Source of the DNA: DASXIF01 sp036498145
GTDB taxonomy: Bacteria; Actinomycetota; Actinomycetes; Mycobacteriales; Jatrophihabitantaceae
Direction: 5' to 3'
DNA: 64,000 bases
NCBI GenBank assembly: GCA_963708625.1
Contig: CAVPSV010000004.1
Span: forward strand, 1,736,001-1,800,000
Made by a program: the position numbers and the translations under genes
Shown: in pieces, positions 28,086 through 38,344 of the stretch
Layout: each line of letters starts with the position of its first letter
How positions within the stretch are numbered: position 1 is the stretch's first letter
Notes under the pieces: generated by a model
Database searches by the model: none
The model's input: the letters and a program-made list of their open reading frames with translations, nothing else
What the model was told of the DNA's origin: nothing

Positions 28086-29369
28086 ATGTTGTCGATGCGT
28101 CATCGACTCGTCATTGCCGGCCTGGCGTCGGTAGCAGCTGCGGGTGCGCTCGTGCTCGGAAGCTCGCCGGCCAGCGCGGCCGCGCCGACGAACGTCACGG
28201 GTGTGACGGCAACAGCGTTGTCGGCCACGTCGGTGAAGCTGAGCTGGACTCCCCCGACCACCGGCGGCTTCGCGGGTGTGCACATCTGCCGCGCCACCGG
28301 CGCCGTCGCACCGGTGTCGAGTTGCTCCGGGGTGAACCAGGGCAAGGCGAAGGGGCACACGTACACCGACACGTTCCAGTTGCTCCCCAACACCCAGTAC
28401 ACCTACGGGCTCTTCGCCTACAACGCCTCGGGCGTACTCGCTAGCGGTGCGAGCGCCACGGTCACCACACCCTCGGCGACCCCACTGCCGAACGTCACGG
28501 GGTTGACGGCGACGCCCACCGCGACGTCGGTGACGCTGAACTGGACCGACCCGGCTTCGGGGACCTACGCGAGCCTGTACGTCTGCCGCGCGCAGGGTGC
28601 GGTCGCGCCCACGCTGCCCTGCGGCGGTATCACCCTTGCCGCGTCCGCCGTGAGCTACGTCGACTCCAACCAGCTCCTGCCGGGCACCCAGTACACCTAC
28701 ACCGTGTTCACCTCCGACGCTTCCGGTGCCGGGTCGAGCGGTACGCACGTCACGACGACCACGCTGCAGGGTTCGGCCCCGCCGAACGTCACCGGCCTGA
28801 CGGCGACGCCCACCGCGACGTCGGTGACGCTGAACTGGACCGACCCGGCTTCGGGGACCTACGCGAGCTTGTACGTCTGCCGCGCGCAGGGTGCGGTCGC
28901 GCCCACGCTGCCCTGCGGCGGTATCACGCTGGCCGCATCGGCCGTGAGCTACGTCGACTCCAACCAGCTGCTGCCGGGCACCCAGTACACCTACACCGTG
29001 TTCACCTCCAACGCTTCCGGTGTCGGGTCGAGCGGTACGCACGTCACGACGACCACGCTGCAGGGTTCGGCCCCGCCGAACGTCACCGGCCTGACGGCGA
29101 CCCCCTCCTCCACGTCGACGTCGGTGACGCTGAACTGGACCAACCCGACGCCGACGGGGACCTTCGCCGGGGTGTACATCTGCCGAGCTCAGGGTGCGGT
29201 CGCGCCGACCCTGCCGTGCGGCGGGGTCACCGTCGCGGCTCCGACGGCGACCTACCCCGACTCGTTCCAGCTGCTCCCGGGCACCCAGTACACCTACACC
29301 GTGTTCTCGTCGACCGCTTCGGGCATCACCTCGAGCGGCGTGAGCGTCACGGCAACCACGAACCCGTAG
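28086..29369 (+). CDS. Secreted fibronectin type III-like repeat protein
   Basis: 427 residues. GAGGGGGA 6 nt upstream fixes the ATG at 28086. A signal peptide (MRHRLVIAGLASVAAAGALV, then SSPASAAAP) leads to four FN3-like domains of 98-100 residues, each starting NVTG(L/V)TAT, with a central W (LNWT/LSWT) and QLLPGTQYTYTVF near the end. Each domain has a conserved cysteine pair (ICRATG/VCRAQG and about 15 residues later LPCGG or SSCSG), probably a disulfide. There is no anchor or catalytic domain, so it may be an adhesin or matrix protein (inference). Codon-level identity between domains 2 and 3 is very high. Confidence 0.85.
   Translation: MLSMRHRLVIAGLASVAAAGALVLGSSPASAAAPTNVTGVTATALSATSVKLSWTPPTTGGFAGVHICRATGAVAPVSSCSGVNQGKAKGHTYTDTFQLLPNTQYTYGLFAYNASGVLASGASATVTTPSATPLPNVTGLTATPTATSVTLNWTDPASGTYASLYVCRAQGAVAPTLPCGGITLAASAVSYVDSNQLLPGTQYTYTVFTSDASGAGSSGTHVTTTTLQGSAPPNVTGLTATPTATSVTLNWTDPASGTYASLYVCRAQGAVAPTLPCGGITLAASAVSYVDSNQLLPGTQYTYTVFTSNASGVGSSGTHVTTTTLQGSAPPNVTGLTATPSSTSTSVTLNWTNPTPTGTFAGVYICRAQGAVAPTLPCGGVTVAAPTATYPDSFQLLPGTQYTYTVFSSTASGITSSGVSVTATTNP
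28191..29367 (+). repeat. Four tandem FN3-like coding units (300 + 3 x about 294 bp)
   Basis: Units begin at AACGTCAC: 28191, 28491, 28785 and 29079. Units 2 and 3 are exactly 294 bp apart from 3 and 4, and units 2 and 3 differ at only about a dozen bases, indicating recent duplication or gene conversion. Confidence 0.9.
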
Positions 29370-29470
29370 TCAGCACACCGGCGATCCGGCTGACTCGATC
29401 GACACGGCGGGAATAGCTGCTGCCGGGCGGGTGCTGTCACCCTCGTGAGGGCGAGCCGGCACCCGACCGA

Positions 29471-29476
29471 CACAAT
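29471..29476 (+). promoter_or_regulatory. Putative -10 of a leaderless fbiC transcript
   Basis: CACAAT followed by 6 nt and the ATG at 29483; no ribosome site between. Confidence 0.35.
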
Positions 29477-29482
29477 GGCGTC

Positions 29483-32044
29483 ATGGTGAACGCCGGGCCG
29501 GGCAACGGCATGCGCCGGGCCCTGCGCCGAGCACGCGACGGGGTCACGCTCGACCCGGTCGAGGCCGAGATCTTGTTGGCGGCGCGCGGGGACGATCTCG
29601 TCGATCTGTGCGCCTCGGCCGCCCGGGTGCGCGATTCCGGTCTCGCCGCCGCCGGACGGCCCGGGGTCGTCACCTACTCGCGCAAGGTGTTCATCCCACT
29701 GACCCGGCTGTGCCGCGATCGGTGTCACTACTGCACGTTCGCGACCACACCGAATCGCGTGCCGGCGCCGTACCTGTCCCCGGACGAGGTGCTTCGGATC
29801 GCCACCGACGGCGCCGCGCTCGGCTGCAAGGAAGCGCTGTTCACCCTGGGCGACCGCCCCGAGGAGCGCTGGCCGGCCGCGCGCGAGTGGCTGGACGCGC
29901 ATGGCTACGACAGCACGCTCGCCTACGTGCGCGCGATGGCCATCCTGGTGCTCGAGCGCACAGGTCTGCTGCCACACCTCAACCCGGGCGTCATGACCTG
30001 GGACGAACTGCAACGGCTCAAGCCCGTCGCGCCGTCCATGGGGATGATGCTGGAGACGACCTCGCGCCGGCTGTTCGAGGAGCAATCGGGCGCGCACTTC
30101 GGCTCGCCGGACAAGGACCCCGCGGTGCGCCTGCGCGTCCTGGAGGACGCCGGCCGGTCCGGCGTCCCGTTCACCACGGGCATCCTCATCGGCATCGGTG
30201 AGACGCCGGCGGAACGGATCGACTCGATCTTCGCGATCCGCCGGGTGTCGCGGGCGTTCGGCGCGATTCAGGAAGTGATCGTGCAGAACTTCCGTGCCAA
30301 GCCGGACACCGCGATGGCGCGCATGCCCGATGCCGAGATCGACGACCTGGTGGCAACCGTCGCGGTGGGGCGGCTGGTGTTGGGTCCGGCGGCCCGGATC
30401 CAGGCGCCGCCGAACCTCATCGGTGCCGAATACGGCCGCCTGCTCGCCGCCGGCATCGACGATTGGGGCGGCGTCTCACCGCTCACGCCCGACCACGTCA
30501 ACCCGGAGCGGCCGTGGCCGCAGATCGACGAGCTGGCCGAGCGCAGCGCGCAGGCCGGTTTCCAGCTGGTCGAACGGCTGACGGTGTACCCGCCGTACGT
30601 GCTGGCCGGCGAGCCGTGGCTGGATCCGCGGGTGGCGCCGCACGTGCGGGCGCTGGCCGATTCGAGCACCGGGCTCGCGGCGCCGGGCGCCATGCCCGGT
30701 CCACTGCCTTGGCAGGAGCCGGAGGACGCGTGGCGGGCCGGGGGACGGACCGACCTGCACACCGACATCGACACGACCGGTCGATCCACCGACCGGCGCG
30801 GCGATTTCGACAGCGTCTACGGCGACTGGGAGACGGTGCGTGCGGAGGCGACGCGGATCAGCGCTGCGGGTGCCGGCGCGCTGCGCCTGGACGCGGACGT
30901 GCGCGCTGCGCTGCGGGCCGCCGAGCGGGCGCCGGGGGAACTGTCCGACGCGCACGCGCTCGCGCTGTTCCACGCGGACGGCGCGGAGTTGGACGCGGTG
31001 GCTTCGCTCGCCGACGACTTGCGCCGCGACGCGGTGGGCGCGCCGGTCACCTTCGTGGTGAACCGCAACATCAACTTCACCAACGTCTGTTACACCGGAT
31101 GCCGTTTCTGCGCGTTCGCACAGCGACGCACCGACGCGGATGCCTACACCCTGTCGCTGGAGCAGGTGGGCGACCGCGCCGAGGAGGCATGGGCACTCGG
31201 CGCCACCGAGGTGTGCATGCAGGGTGGCATCCATCCGGATCTGCCCGGCGACGCCTATTTCGACATCGCGCGCGAGGTGAAGCGCCGGGTTCCGGCGATG
31301 CACGTGCACGCGTTCAGCCCGATGGAGGTCGTCAACGGTGCCGCGCGCACCGGGCTGTCCATTCGCGAGTGGCTGATCGCGGCGAAGGAGGCAGGGGTTG
31401 GCTCCGTGCCCGGCACCGCCGCGGAGATCCTGGACGACGACGTGCGCTGGCTGCTCACCAAGGGCAAGTTGCCGGCCGCCTCCTGGATCGAGGTGATCAC
31501 GACCGCGCACACGGTGGGCATCAGGTCGTCCTCGACGATGATGTACGGCCACGTCGACCGGCCCGAGCACTGGTTGGGTCACCTGCGCACGCTGGCGCGC
31601 ATCCAGGACCAGACCGGCGGTTTCACCGAGTTCGTCGCGCTGCCGTTCATCCACACCAACGCGCCGATCTACCTGGCCGGCGTGGCGCGGCCGGGACCCA
31701 CCCAGCGGGAGAACCGGATCGTGCACGCGATGGCCCGGATCATGCTGCACGGGCGCATCGACAACATCCAGGCGTCGTGGGTGAAGCTCGGCGCGGACGG
31801 GTGCCGGGAGGTGCTCGCCGGCGGCGTGAACGACCTCGGCGGCACGCTGATGGAGGAGACGATCAGCCGGATGGCCGGCAGCGCACACGGCTCGGCCAAG
31901 ACCGTGGCGCAGTTGACCGAGATCGTCGAAGGCTTGCCCGGCCGGGTGGCCCGGCAGCGCGACACCCTTTACGGCGACGTGAGCGACGAACGACTGGCGG
32001 CGGCGCGCCGGTTCACCGGCACCCTGCCCAGCCTTGCCAGCTGA
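29483..32044 (+). CDS. fbiC: Bifunctional FO synthase (CofG-CofH)
   Basis: Makes 7,8-didemethyl-8-hydroxy-5-deazariboflavin (FO), the chromophore of F420, from tyrosine and 5-amino-6-ribitylaminouracil. An intact frame of 853 residues with two radical-SAM halves: CofG with the cluster motif CRDRCHYCTF near residue 74, and CofH with CYTGCRFCAF near residue 540. Also visible are MGMMLETTS, KPDTAMA, PPNLIGAEYG, MQGGIHPDLPGD and STMMYGHVD. Actinobacteria characteristically carry this fusion. A second start ATG (MRRALRRARDG) lies 9 codons in. It is a neighbour of fgd. Confidence 0.96.
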   Translation: MVNAGPGNGMRRALRRARDGVTLDPVEAEILLAARGDDLVDLCASAARVRDSGLAAAGRPGVVTYSRKVFIPLTRLCRDRCHYCTFATTPNRVPAPYLSPDEVLRIATDGAALGCKEALFTLGDRPEERWPAAREWLDAHGYDSTLAYVRAMAILVLERTGLLPHLNPGVMTWDELQRLKPVAPSMGMMLETTSRRLFEEQSGAHFGSPDKDPAVRLRVLEDAGRSGVPFTTGILIGIGETPAERIDSIFAIRRVSRAFGAIQEVIVQNFRAKPDTAMARMPDAEIDDLVATVAVGRLVLGPAARIQAPPNLIGAEYGRLLAAGIDDWGGVSPLTPDHVNPERPWPQIDELAERSAQAGFQLVERLTVYPPYVLAGEPWLDPRVAPHVRALADSSTGLAAPGAMPGPLPWQEPEDAWRAGGRTDLHTDIDTTGRSTDRRGDFDSVYGDWETVRAEATRISAAGAGALRLDADVRAALRAAERAPGELSDAHALALFHADGAELDAVASLADDLRRDAVGAPVTFVVNRNINFTNVCYTGCRFCAFAQRRTDADAYTLSLEQVGDRAEEAWALGATEVCMQGGIHPDLPGDAYFDIAREVKRRVPAMHVHAFSPMEVVNGAARTGLSIREWLIAAKEAGVGSVPGTAAEILDDDVRWLLTKGKLPAASWIEVITTAHTVGIRSSSTMMYGHVDRPEHWLGHLRTLARIQDQTGGFTEFVALPFIHTNAPIYLAGVARPGPTQRENRIVHAMARIMLHGRIDNIQASWVKLGADGCREVLAGGVNDLGGTLMEETISRMAGSAHGSAKTVAQLTEIVEGLPGRVARQRDTLYGDVSDERLAAARRFTGTLPSLAS

Positions 32045-32095
32045 GCCGGGGAAGGTGAGTGCGCCAGCTGAGCCTGGCCGCACGAACCGCTCGGG

Positions 32096-33086
32096 TTACA
32101 GCCAGTCCTTGCGCCGGAACATCACGTACAGCACCGATGCGATGGACAGCCATCAGCACGATGCTCTCCCAGAAGCCCCACTTGTGCGCGAAGCCCGGAT
32201 AGGGGACGTTCTGGCCGAAGTAGCCGGTGATGGCGGTGGGCACCGCGATGATCGCCGCCCACGAGGTGAGCTTCTTCATCACCAGGTTCATCCGCGTGTC
32301 CGACAGGGACAGGTTGGTCTCGAAGATGGACGAGAGCATGTCGCGCAGCGATTCGGTCCATTCCGCGGCACGCAGCACGTGGTCGTAGAGGTCCTGGTAG
32401 TACGGCCCGAGTTCGGTGGACTGCAGATCGTCGGTGGCGCGCCGCATCACCGTGTTCACCACTTCCCGCATCGGCAGGATCGCCCGGCGGATGCGCACCA
32501 TCGCCTTGCGCAGCGCGAACGTCCGCCGCTGCAGATCCGCGATCACTTCCTGCCGTTCGTCGAACAGCTCGTCCTCGATGCTTTCCACGGCGTCATCGAG
32601 GGCCTGCACCGCCTCGAAGTAGCCGTCGACGATCACGTCCAGCAGCCCGTGGATCAGTGCCCGGGTGCCGAACTTCATCAGGTCGGCGTTGTCGTCCCAG
32701 CGGCGCACCACTTCCTCGATGTCGAAGAACGGATCCAGCCGGACGGTCACGAAGCCGCGCGGCAGGCTGAACGCGGAGATGCGGCTGGCGTCTCCCTCAT
32801 GTGTCTTCGGGTCGTACCGGATCGCGTAGGTGGTCATGAACAGGTGGGTGGCGTATCGCTGTGCCTTCGGCCGCTCATGCAGGGCGAGCGCGTCCTCCAC
32901 CGCGTGCTGGTCGAGGCTGAGTTCCTCGGCGAGCTGGGTGAGGTCGTGTTCGTTGGGTCCGCAGATGTCCGCCCATACCAGGCAGTCCGGTTCTTCCAGA
33001 TAGTCCGAAACCTGTTCGAAGGGGAAGTTCTCCGCCTCCAGGGTCCCGTTGCGCCACACTCTGGTGCGGATTGCTTCGATCGACAT
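32096..33086 (-). CDS. corA: CorA-family magnesium/cobalt channel, frameshifted at the 3' end
   Basis: A homopentameric divalent-cation channel: a large N-terminal cytoplasmic domain (330 codons in all) with the long stalk helix at about residues 180-270, then two TM helices. TM1 ends in the pore-loop motif, here YFGQNVPYPG, so the classical GMN is GQN, a variant I have seen in actinobacterial CorA proteins. One inserted base near 32145 diverts the annotated frame; in the correct frame TM2 ends LSIASVLYVMFRRKDWL with TAA at 32096-32098, the lysine-rich end expected for CorA. It converges on fbiC. Confidence 0.9.
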
Positions 33087-33131
33087 GGCACCAGTCTCCC
33101 GCGACGGACGAAGAACTCACGTGAGGACGCG

Positions 33132-33137
33132 TAGTTT
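33132..33137 (+). promoter_or_regulatory. Putative -10 of a leaderless SDR transcript
   Basis: TAGTTT followed by 6 nt and the ATG at 33144. The corA start lies 57 bp to the left in divergent orientation. Confidence 0.45.
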
Positions 33138-33143
33138 GCGATC

Positions 33144-34061
33144 ATGGGCTGGACCGCTGCACAGCTGCCGGACCTGACCGGCCTATCGGCTTTGGTCACC
33201 GGCGCCAACTCCGGTATCGGTTGGCAGACCGCGCGGCAACTGGCCGGGCACGGCGCCCGTGTCGTCCTCGCCTGCCGGGACGTGGAGGCAGGCAAGCACG
33301 CCGCTGGACCGCATTCAGCGTGCCGTGCCGGCCGCGCAGCTCGACGTGGTGCATCTCGATCTGGCGTCGATGGCGTCGGTGCGGGCCGTGGGCGATCAGT
33401 GGACCGGCCCGCTCGACCTGCTGGTGAACAACGCGGGGGTGATGGCACCGCCGAAGCGGATCAGCACCGAGGACGGTTACGAGCTGCAGTTCGGCACGAA
33501 CCATCTGGGTCACTACGTCCTCACCGGACTGCTGCTGCCATCGCTGCTGCAGGCCGATGCGCCGCGAGTGGTCACCGTCGCCTCGACCGCGCACTTCGGC
33601 GGTGACGCCGACGTGCTGAGCGCGAACGCCGGGCCCGACTACAACCCGCAGAAGACCTATTCGAACTCGAAGCTGGCCAACCTGCTGTTCGCCTTCGAGC
33701 TGCAGCGGCTGGCGAGCGCGAAGGGCCTGCCGCTCGTCTCGACCGCCGCACATCCGGGGGTGGCGGCGACCGGCTTGGTCGGTGATCCGCAGGGGATGGG
33801 CGCGAACAGGATGATCAGGACGGTGGCGCCGTTCTTCCTGCGCGTGCTGACGCAGTCGGCCGCGGCCGGCGCACGGCCGACCCTGTTCGCGGCCACCGAG
33901 CCGGCGAACCGGGCAGCTACACCGGCCCGCAGCGTTTCGGCGAGTCCCGCGGTGCGATCGGGCCGGCGAGGACGTCGACGTATGCGCGGGACGAGCGGCT
34001 GGCGCGCAAGCTGTGGCTGTGCAGCGAGGACCTGACCGGTCTGCACTACCCCTGGCCGTGA
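33144..34061 (+). CDS. Short-chain dehydrogenase/reductase, frameshifted
   Basis: An NAD(P)-dependent Rossmann oxidoreductase resembling retinol dehydrogenase/light-dependent protochlorophyllide reductase-like SDRs. Nucleotide-binding TGANSGIGWQTA and the arginine of VVLACRD (NADP preference), LLVNNAGVM, catalytic Ser in VASTAHFG, and YSNSKLANLLFAFE with the Tyr-x-x-x-Lys pair. An inserted C near 33306 and a deleted C near 33912 cancel over 306 codons. The last frame reads SYTGPQRFGESRG and ends TGLHYPWP, the usual end of this group. The substrate is unknown. Confidence 0.88.
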
Positions 34062-34141
34062 TCAACTACTCGATCGTGATGCGCAGGCGAGCGCTATAGG
34101 GCTCGCGTCAGCATCACGATCCACTGCGCCGGGCAGACCCG

Positions 34142-34147
34142 TAGAAT
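34142..34147 (+). promoter_or_regulatory. Putative -10 of a leaderless guaA transcript
   Basis: TAGAAT followed by 6 nt and the ATG at 34154, the clearest leaderless-type promoter in the window; no Shine-Dalgarno. Confidence 0.55.
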
Positions 34148-34153
34148 CGCGGC

Positions 34154-35714
<1,561 letters not shown>

Positions 35715-35718
<4 letters not shown>

Positions 35719-35796
35719 ACCCTCGACGTGGGGAGAGTTTGTGGGTCATGGACAACCCAACGCTCCCCAGGTGGGCTAGGTGCGGGCGGCTTGGAG
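35715..35796. repeat. 80-bp direct repeat, left copy
   Basis: Matches 38265-38344 in the same orientation over about 80 bases (ATAAACCC... to ...GCGGCTTGGAG). It covers a palindrome plus the last six codons and stop of the UvrA-like gene, so the two genes end in the same LQAART. Confidence 0.88.
35727..35771. terminator. Palindrome between guaA and the UvrA-like gene
   Basis: Arms TGGGGAG-AGTTTGTGGGT and ACCCAACGCTCCCCA. It lies between two converging stops (35718 and 35776), so it could end both transcripts; no T-run on either side. Confidence 0.5.
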
Positions 35797-38237
35797 ATGA
35801 GCGGCGAGGTACCTTCCCGTGGCGCTTGCTTTGGCGCGGGCGACTTTGCCCGGCGGCCCGGAGGCGATGACGTGGCCGCCGGCGTCCCCGCCGCCGGGAC
35901 CAAGGTCGATCACCCAGTCCGCGCTCGCGATGACGTCGAGATCGTGTTCGACCAGGACGACCGTGTTGCCGGCGTCGACGAGCCGGTGCAGCTGACGCAG
36001 CAACAGCGCGATGTCGGCGGGGTGCAGCCCTGATGTCGGCTCGTCCAACAGATAGAGGGCGTGACCTCGATGCGCACGCTGCAGTTCAGTCGCGAGCTTG
36101 ATGCGCTGCGCCTCACCGCCGCTCAGCTCCGTCGCCGGCTGGCCGAGCCGCAGATAGCCCAACCCCACCGCACGCAGGGTCTCCAGGCTGCGCGCAGCAG
36201 CAGGCACATCGGCAAGGAAGACAGCGGCGTCGTCCACCGACATCGCCAGCACATCAGCGATGGTCCGGTCCCGATACCTCACCTCGAGTGTCTCGGGGTT
36301 GTACCGAGCGCCACCGCACCCCGGGCATGGCGCATACGTCCCGGGCAGGAACAGCAGCTCGACGGCGACGAAGCCTTCGCCCTGGCAGACCGGGCACCGG
36401 CCTTCGGCGACGTTGAACGAGAACCGCCCGGCCGAGTACCGGCGAGCACGCGCCTCGTCGGTGTCTGCGTAGAGCTTGCGCACCGCGTCGAACATCCCCG
36501 TGTACGTCGCCAGATTCGATCGCGGCGTACGTCCGATCGGACGCTGATCGACGACCACGATCCGATCGAACGACTCGATCCCGGCGACCTCGCGCACGTC
36601 GAGAAAGACCTCGGCATCCTCGTCATCAGCGGCACCGAGATGCCCGCGCATCACCGACGCAAGCACCTGCGTGACCAGCGTCGACTTGCCCGAGCCGGAT
36701 ACCCCCGTCACCGCAGTCAGCACGCACAGCGGAATGTCCACCGACACGTCGCGCAGGTTGTGCCGAGAGACGCCACCGAGGTGCAACCAACCCTGCGGCT
36801 CACGCCGCGAATGCGTCACCGGCTCGGCGCGTCCGAACAGATAGTCGGCAGTCGCCGACGACACATCCTCGAACCCGTCGATCGGCCCGCTGTAGAGCAC
36901 CCGCCCACCCGCCTCGCCCGCACCCGGACCGATGTCGACGATCCAGTCCGCCCGCCGCACCACGTCCATGTCGTGCTCGACCACGAACAGCGAATTGCCC
37001 GCCGCGCGCAACCGAGCGAGGACGTCCAGCAGCGGCTCGGCATCGGCCGGATGCAGCCCCGCCGACGGCTCGTCCAAGACGTAGACGACGCCGAACAGAC
37101 CCGACCGCAGTTGCGTCGCGATCCGCATCCGCTGCACCTCGCCGGGCGACAGCGTCGTCGACGAGCGAGAAAGACTCAGGTACCCGAGTCCGAGTTCCAG
37201 CAGCACCGACATCCGCGCCACGATGTCCGCCGCGATGCGCTGCGCCACCTCGGTCCGCTCACCTGAGGACGCATCAGACACCGCCGCGCACGCATCCGTC
37301 ATCGACGCCGTCGGCTGCAACACTTCGACGGCAGTACTCAACGGCATCGCGTTCATTCAGCGATCGAACGTCCCGCGAACGTCACCGCCAGCGCCTCCGG
37401 CCGCAACCCGCTGCCACCACACACCGGACACGGCACGCTCACCACGAACCGCATCGCCCGCTCGCGCATCCGCTCACTCGTCGAGTCAGCGAGCACGTGC
37501 ATCACGTGCTTACGCGCGCTCCAGAACGTGCCGTTGTAGCCGTAGTCGATGCGGTCGCGCTGCGGCTTGATCAGCACCTGCGGCTGGTCGTCGGTGTACA
37601 GCAAGAAGTCGCGGTCCTTCTTGCGCAGGGTGCGCCACGGCTTGTCGATGTCGATGCCCAGCCCGCTGACGATGCTGCGCAGGTTCGCGCCCTGCCACGC
37701 ACCGGGCCACGCGGCGATGGCGCCGTCGCGGATCGACAACGACGGATCGGGGACGAGCAACTCCTCGGTCACGTCGTGCACCACGCCGAGACCCGAGCAC
37801 CGCGGACACGCACCGGCCGCGGTGTTCGGCGAGAACGACTCCGCCTCCAGCCGCGGCGCGCCCGGGGGATACGTGCCGGCTCGCGAAAACAGCATCCGCA
37901 GCAGGTTCGACAGCGTCGTGATCGTGCCGACCGTCGACCGCGACGATGCCGCACCCCGTCGCTGCTGCAATGCCACTGCCGGCGGCAGGCCCGTGATCTC
38001 CTCGACGTGCGGCGCACCGACCTGCTGCAGCAGCCGGCGCGCATACGGGGCCACCGACTCGAAGTACCGCCGCTGCGCCTCGGCGTACAACGTTCCGAAC
38101 GCCAGCGACGACTTCCCGGACCCGGACACCCCGGTGAACACCACGAACGCATCGCGCGGGATGTCCACGTCGACGTGGCGCAGGTTGTGCTCGCTGGCGC
38201 CCCGGACGCGTACGCACTTTTCGGCCGCCTCGGTCAT
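35776..38237 (-). CDS. UvrA-like ABC-class ATPase, frameshifted
   Basis: Two tandem UvrA-type nucleotide-binding domains. First: Walker A GVSGSGKSS, zinc-module cysteines CPRCSGLG and CPVCGGSGLRPEA, signature LSPGEVQRMRIA, Walker B VLDEPSAGLHP. Second: GVSGSGKST, CPVCQGEGF and CPGCGGARYNPETL, LSGGEAQRIKLA, LLDEPTSGLHP. At about 820 codons it is shorter than housekeeping UvrA (about 950), fitting the accessory UvrA-paralogue class (resistance or damage-tolerance types, e.g. DrrC-like); the role here is inferred. A TGA/ATG overlap at 37353-37356 splits it into two frames: one missing A would restore RSIAE-MNAMPL, so I read it as one gene with a deletion. Start ATG at 38237. Confidence 0.85.
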
Positions 38238-38264
38238 AGGCAAGGACCTACCCCGAGAACGCAC

Positions 38265-38344
38265 ATAAACCCCGGCGTGGGGAGAGTTTGCGGGTCATGA
38301 CAACCCAACGCTCCCCAAGTCGGCTAGGTGCGGGCGGCTTGGAG
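38265..38344. repeat. 80-bp direct repeat, right copy
   Basis: Partner of 35715-35796. It carries the same palindrome and the LQAART-stop end, here of the acyltransferase. The pair brackets the UvrA-like gene. Confidence 0.88.
38276..38319 (-). terminator. Palindrome at the 3' end of the acyltransferase gene
   Basis: GTGGGGAGAGTTTGCGGG and CAACCCAACGCTCCCCA arms, 5 bp from the acyltransferase stop. Same sequence family as 35727-35771. Confidence 0.5.

Noticed and set aside
28191..29367. Regular 294-bp repeats considered as a CRISPR-like or satellite array
   Set aside because: Units are far too long, encode protein in one frame and sit behind a signal peptide.
30476..32083. A 535-codon minus-strand open frame opposite fbiC
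   Set aside because: It is a high-GC shadow; composition is Arg/Gly/His rich without motifs, and fbiC on the other strand has both radical-SAM sites.
37353..37356. A TGA/ATG overlap in the UvrA-like gene, as if two coupled genes
   Set aside because: The junction falls inside a continuous UvrA segment, neither half is a natural domain boundary, and one restored base joins them.
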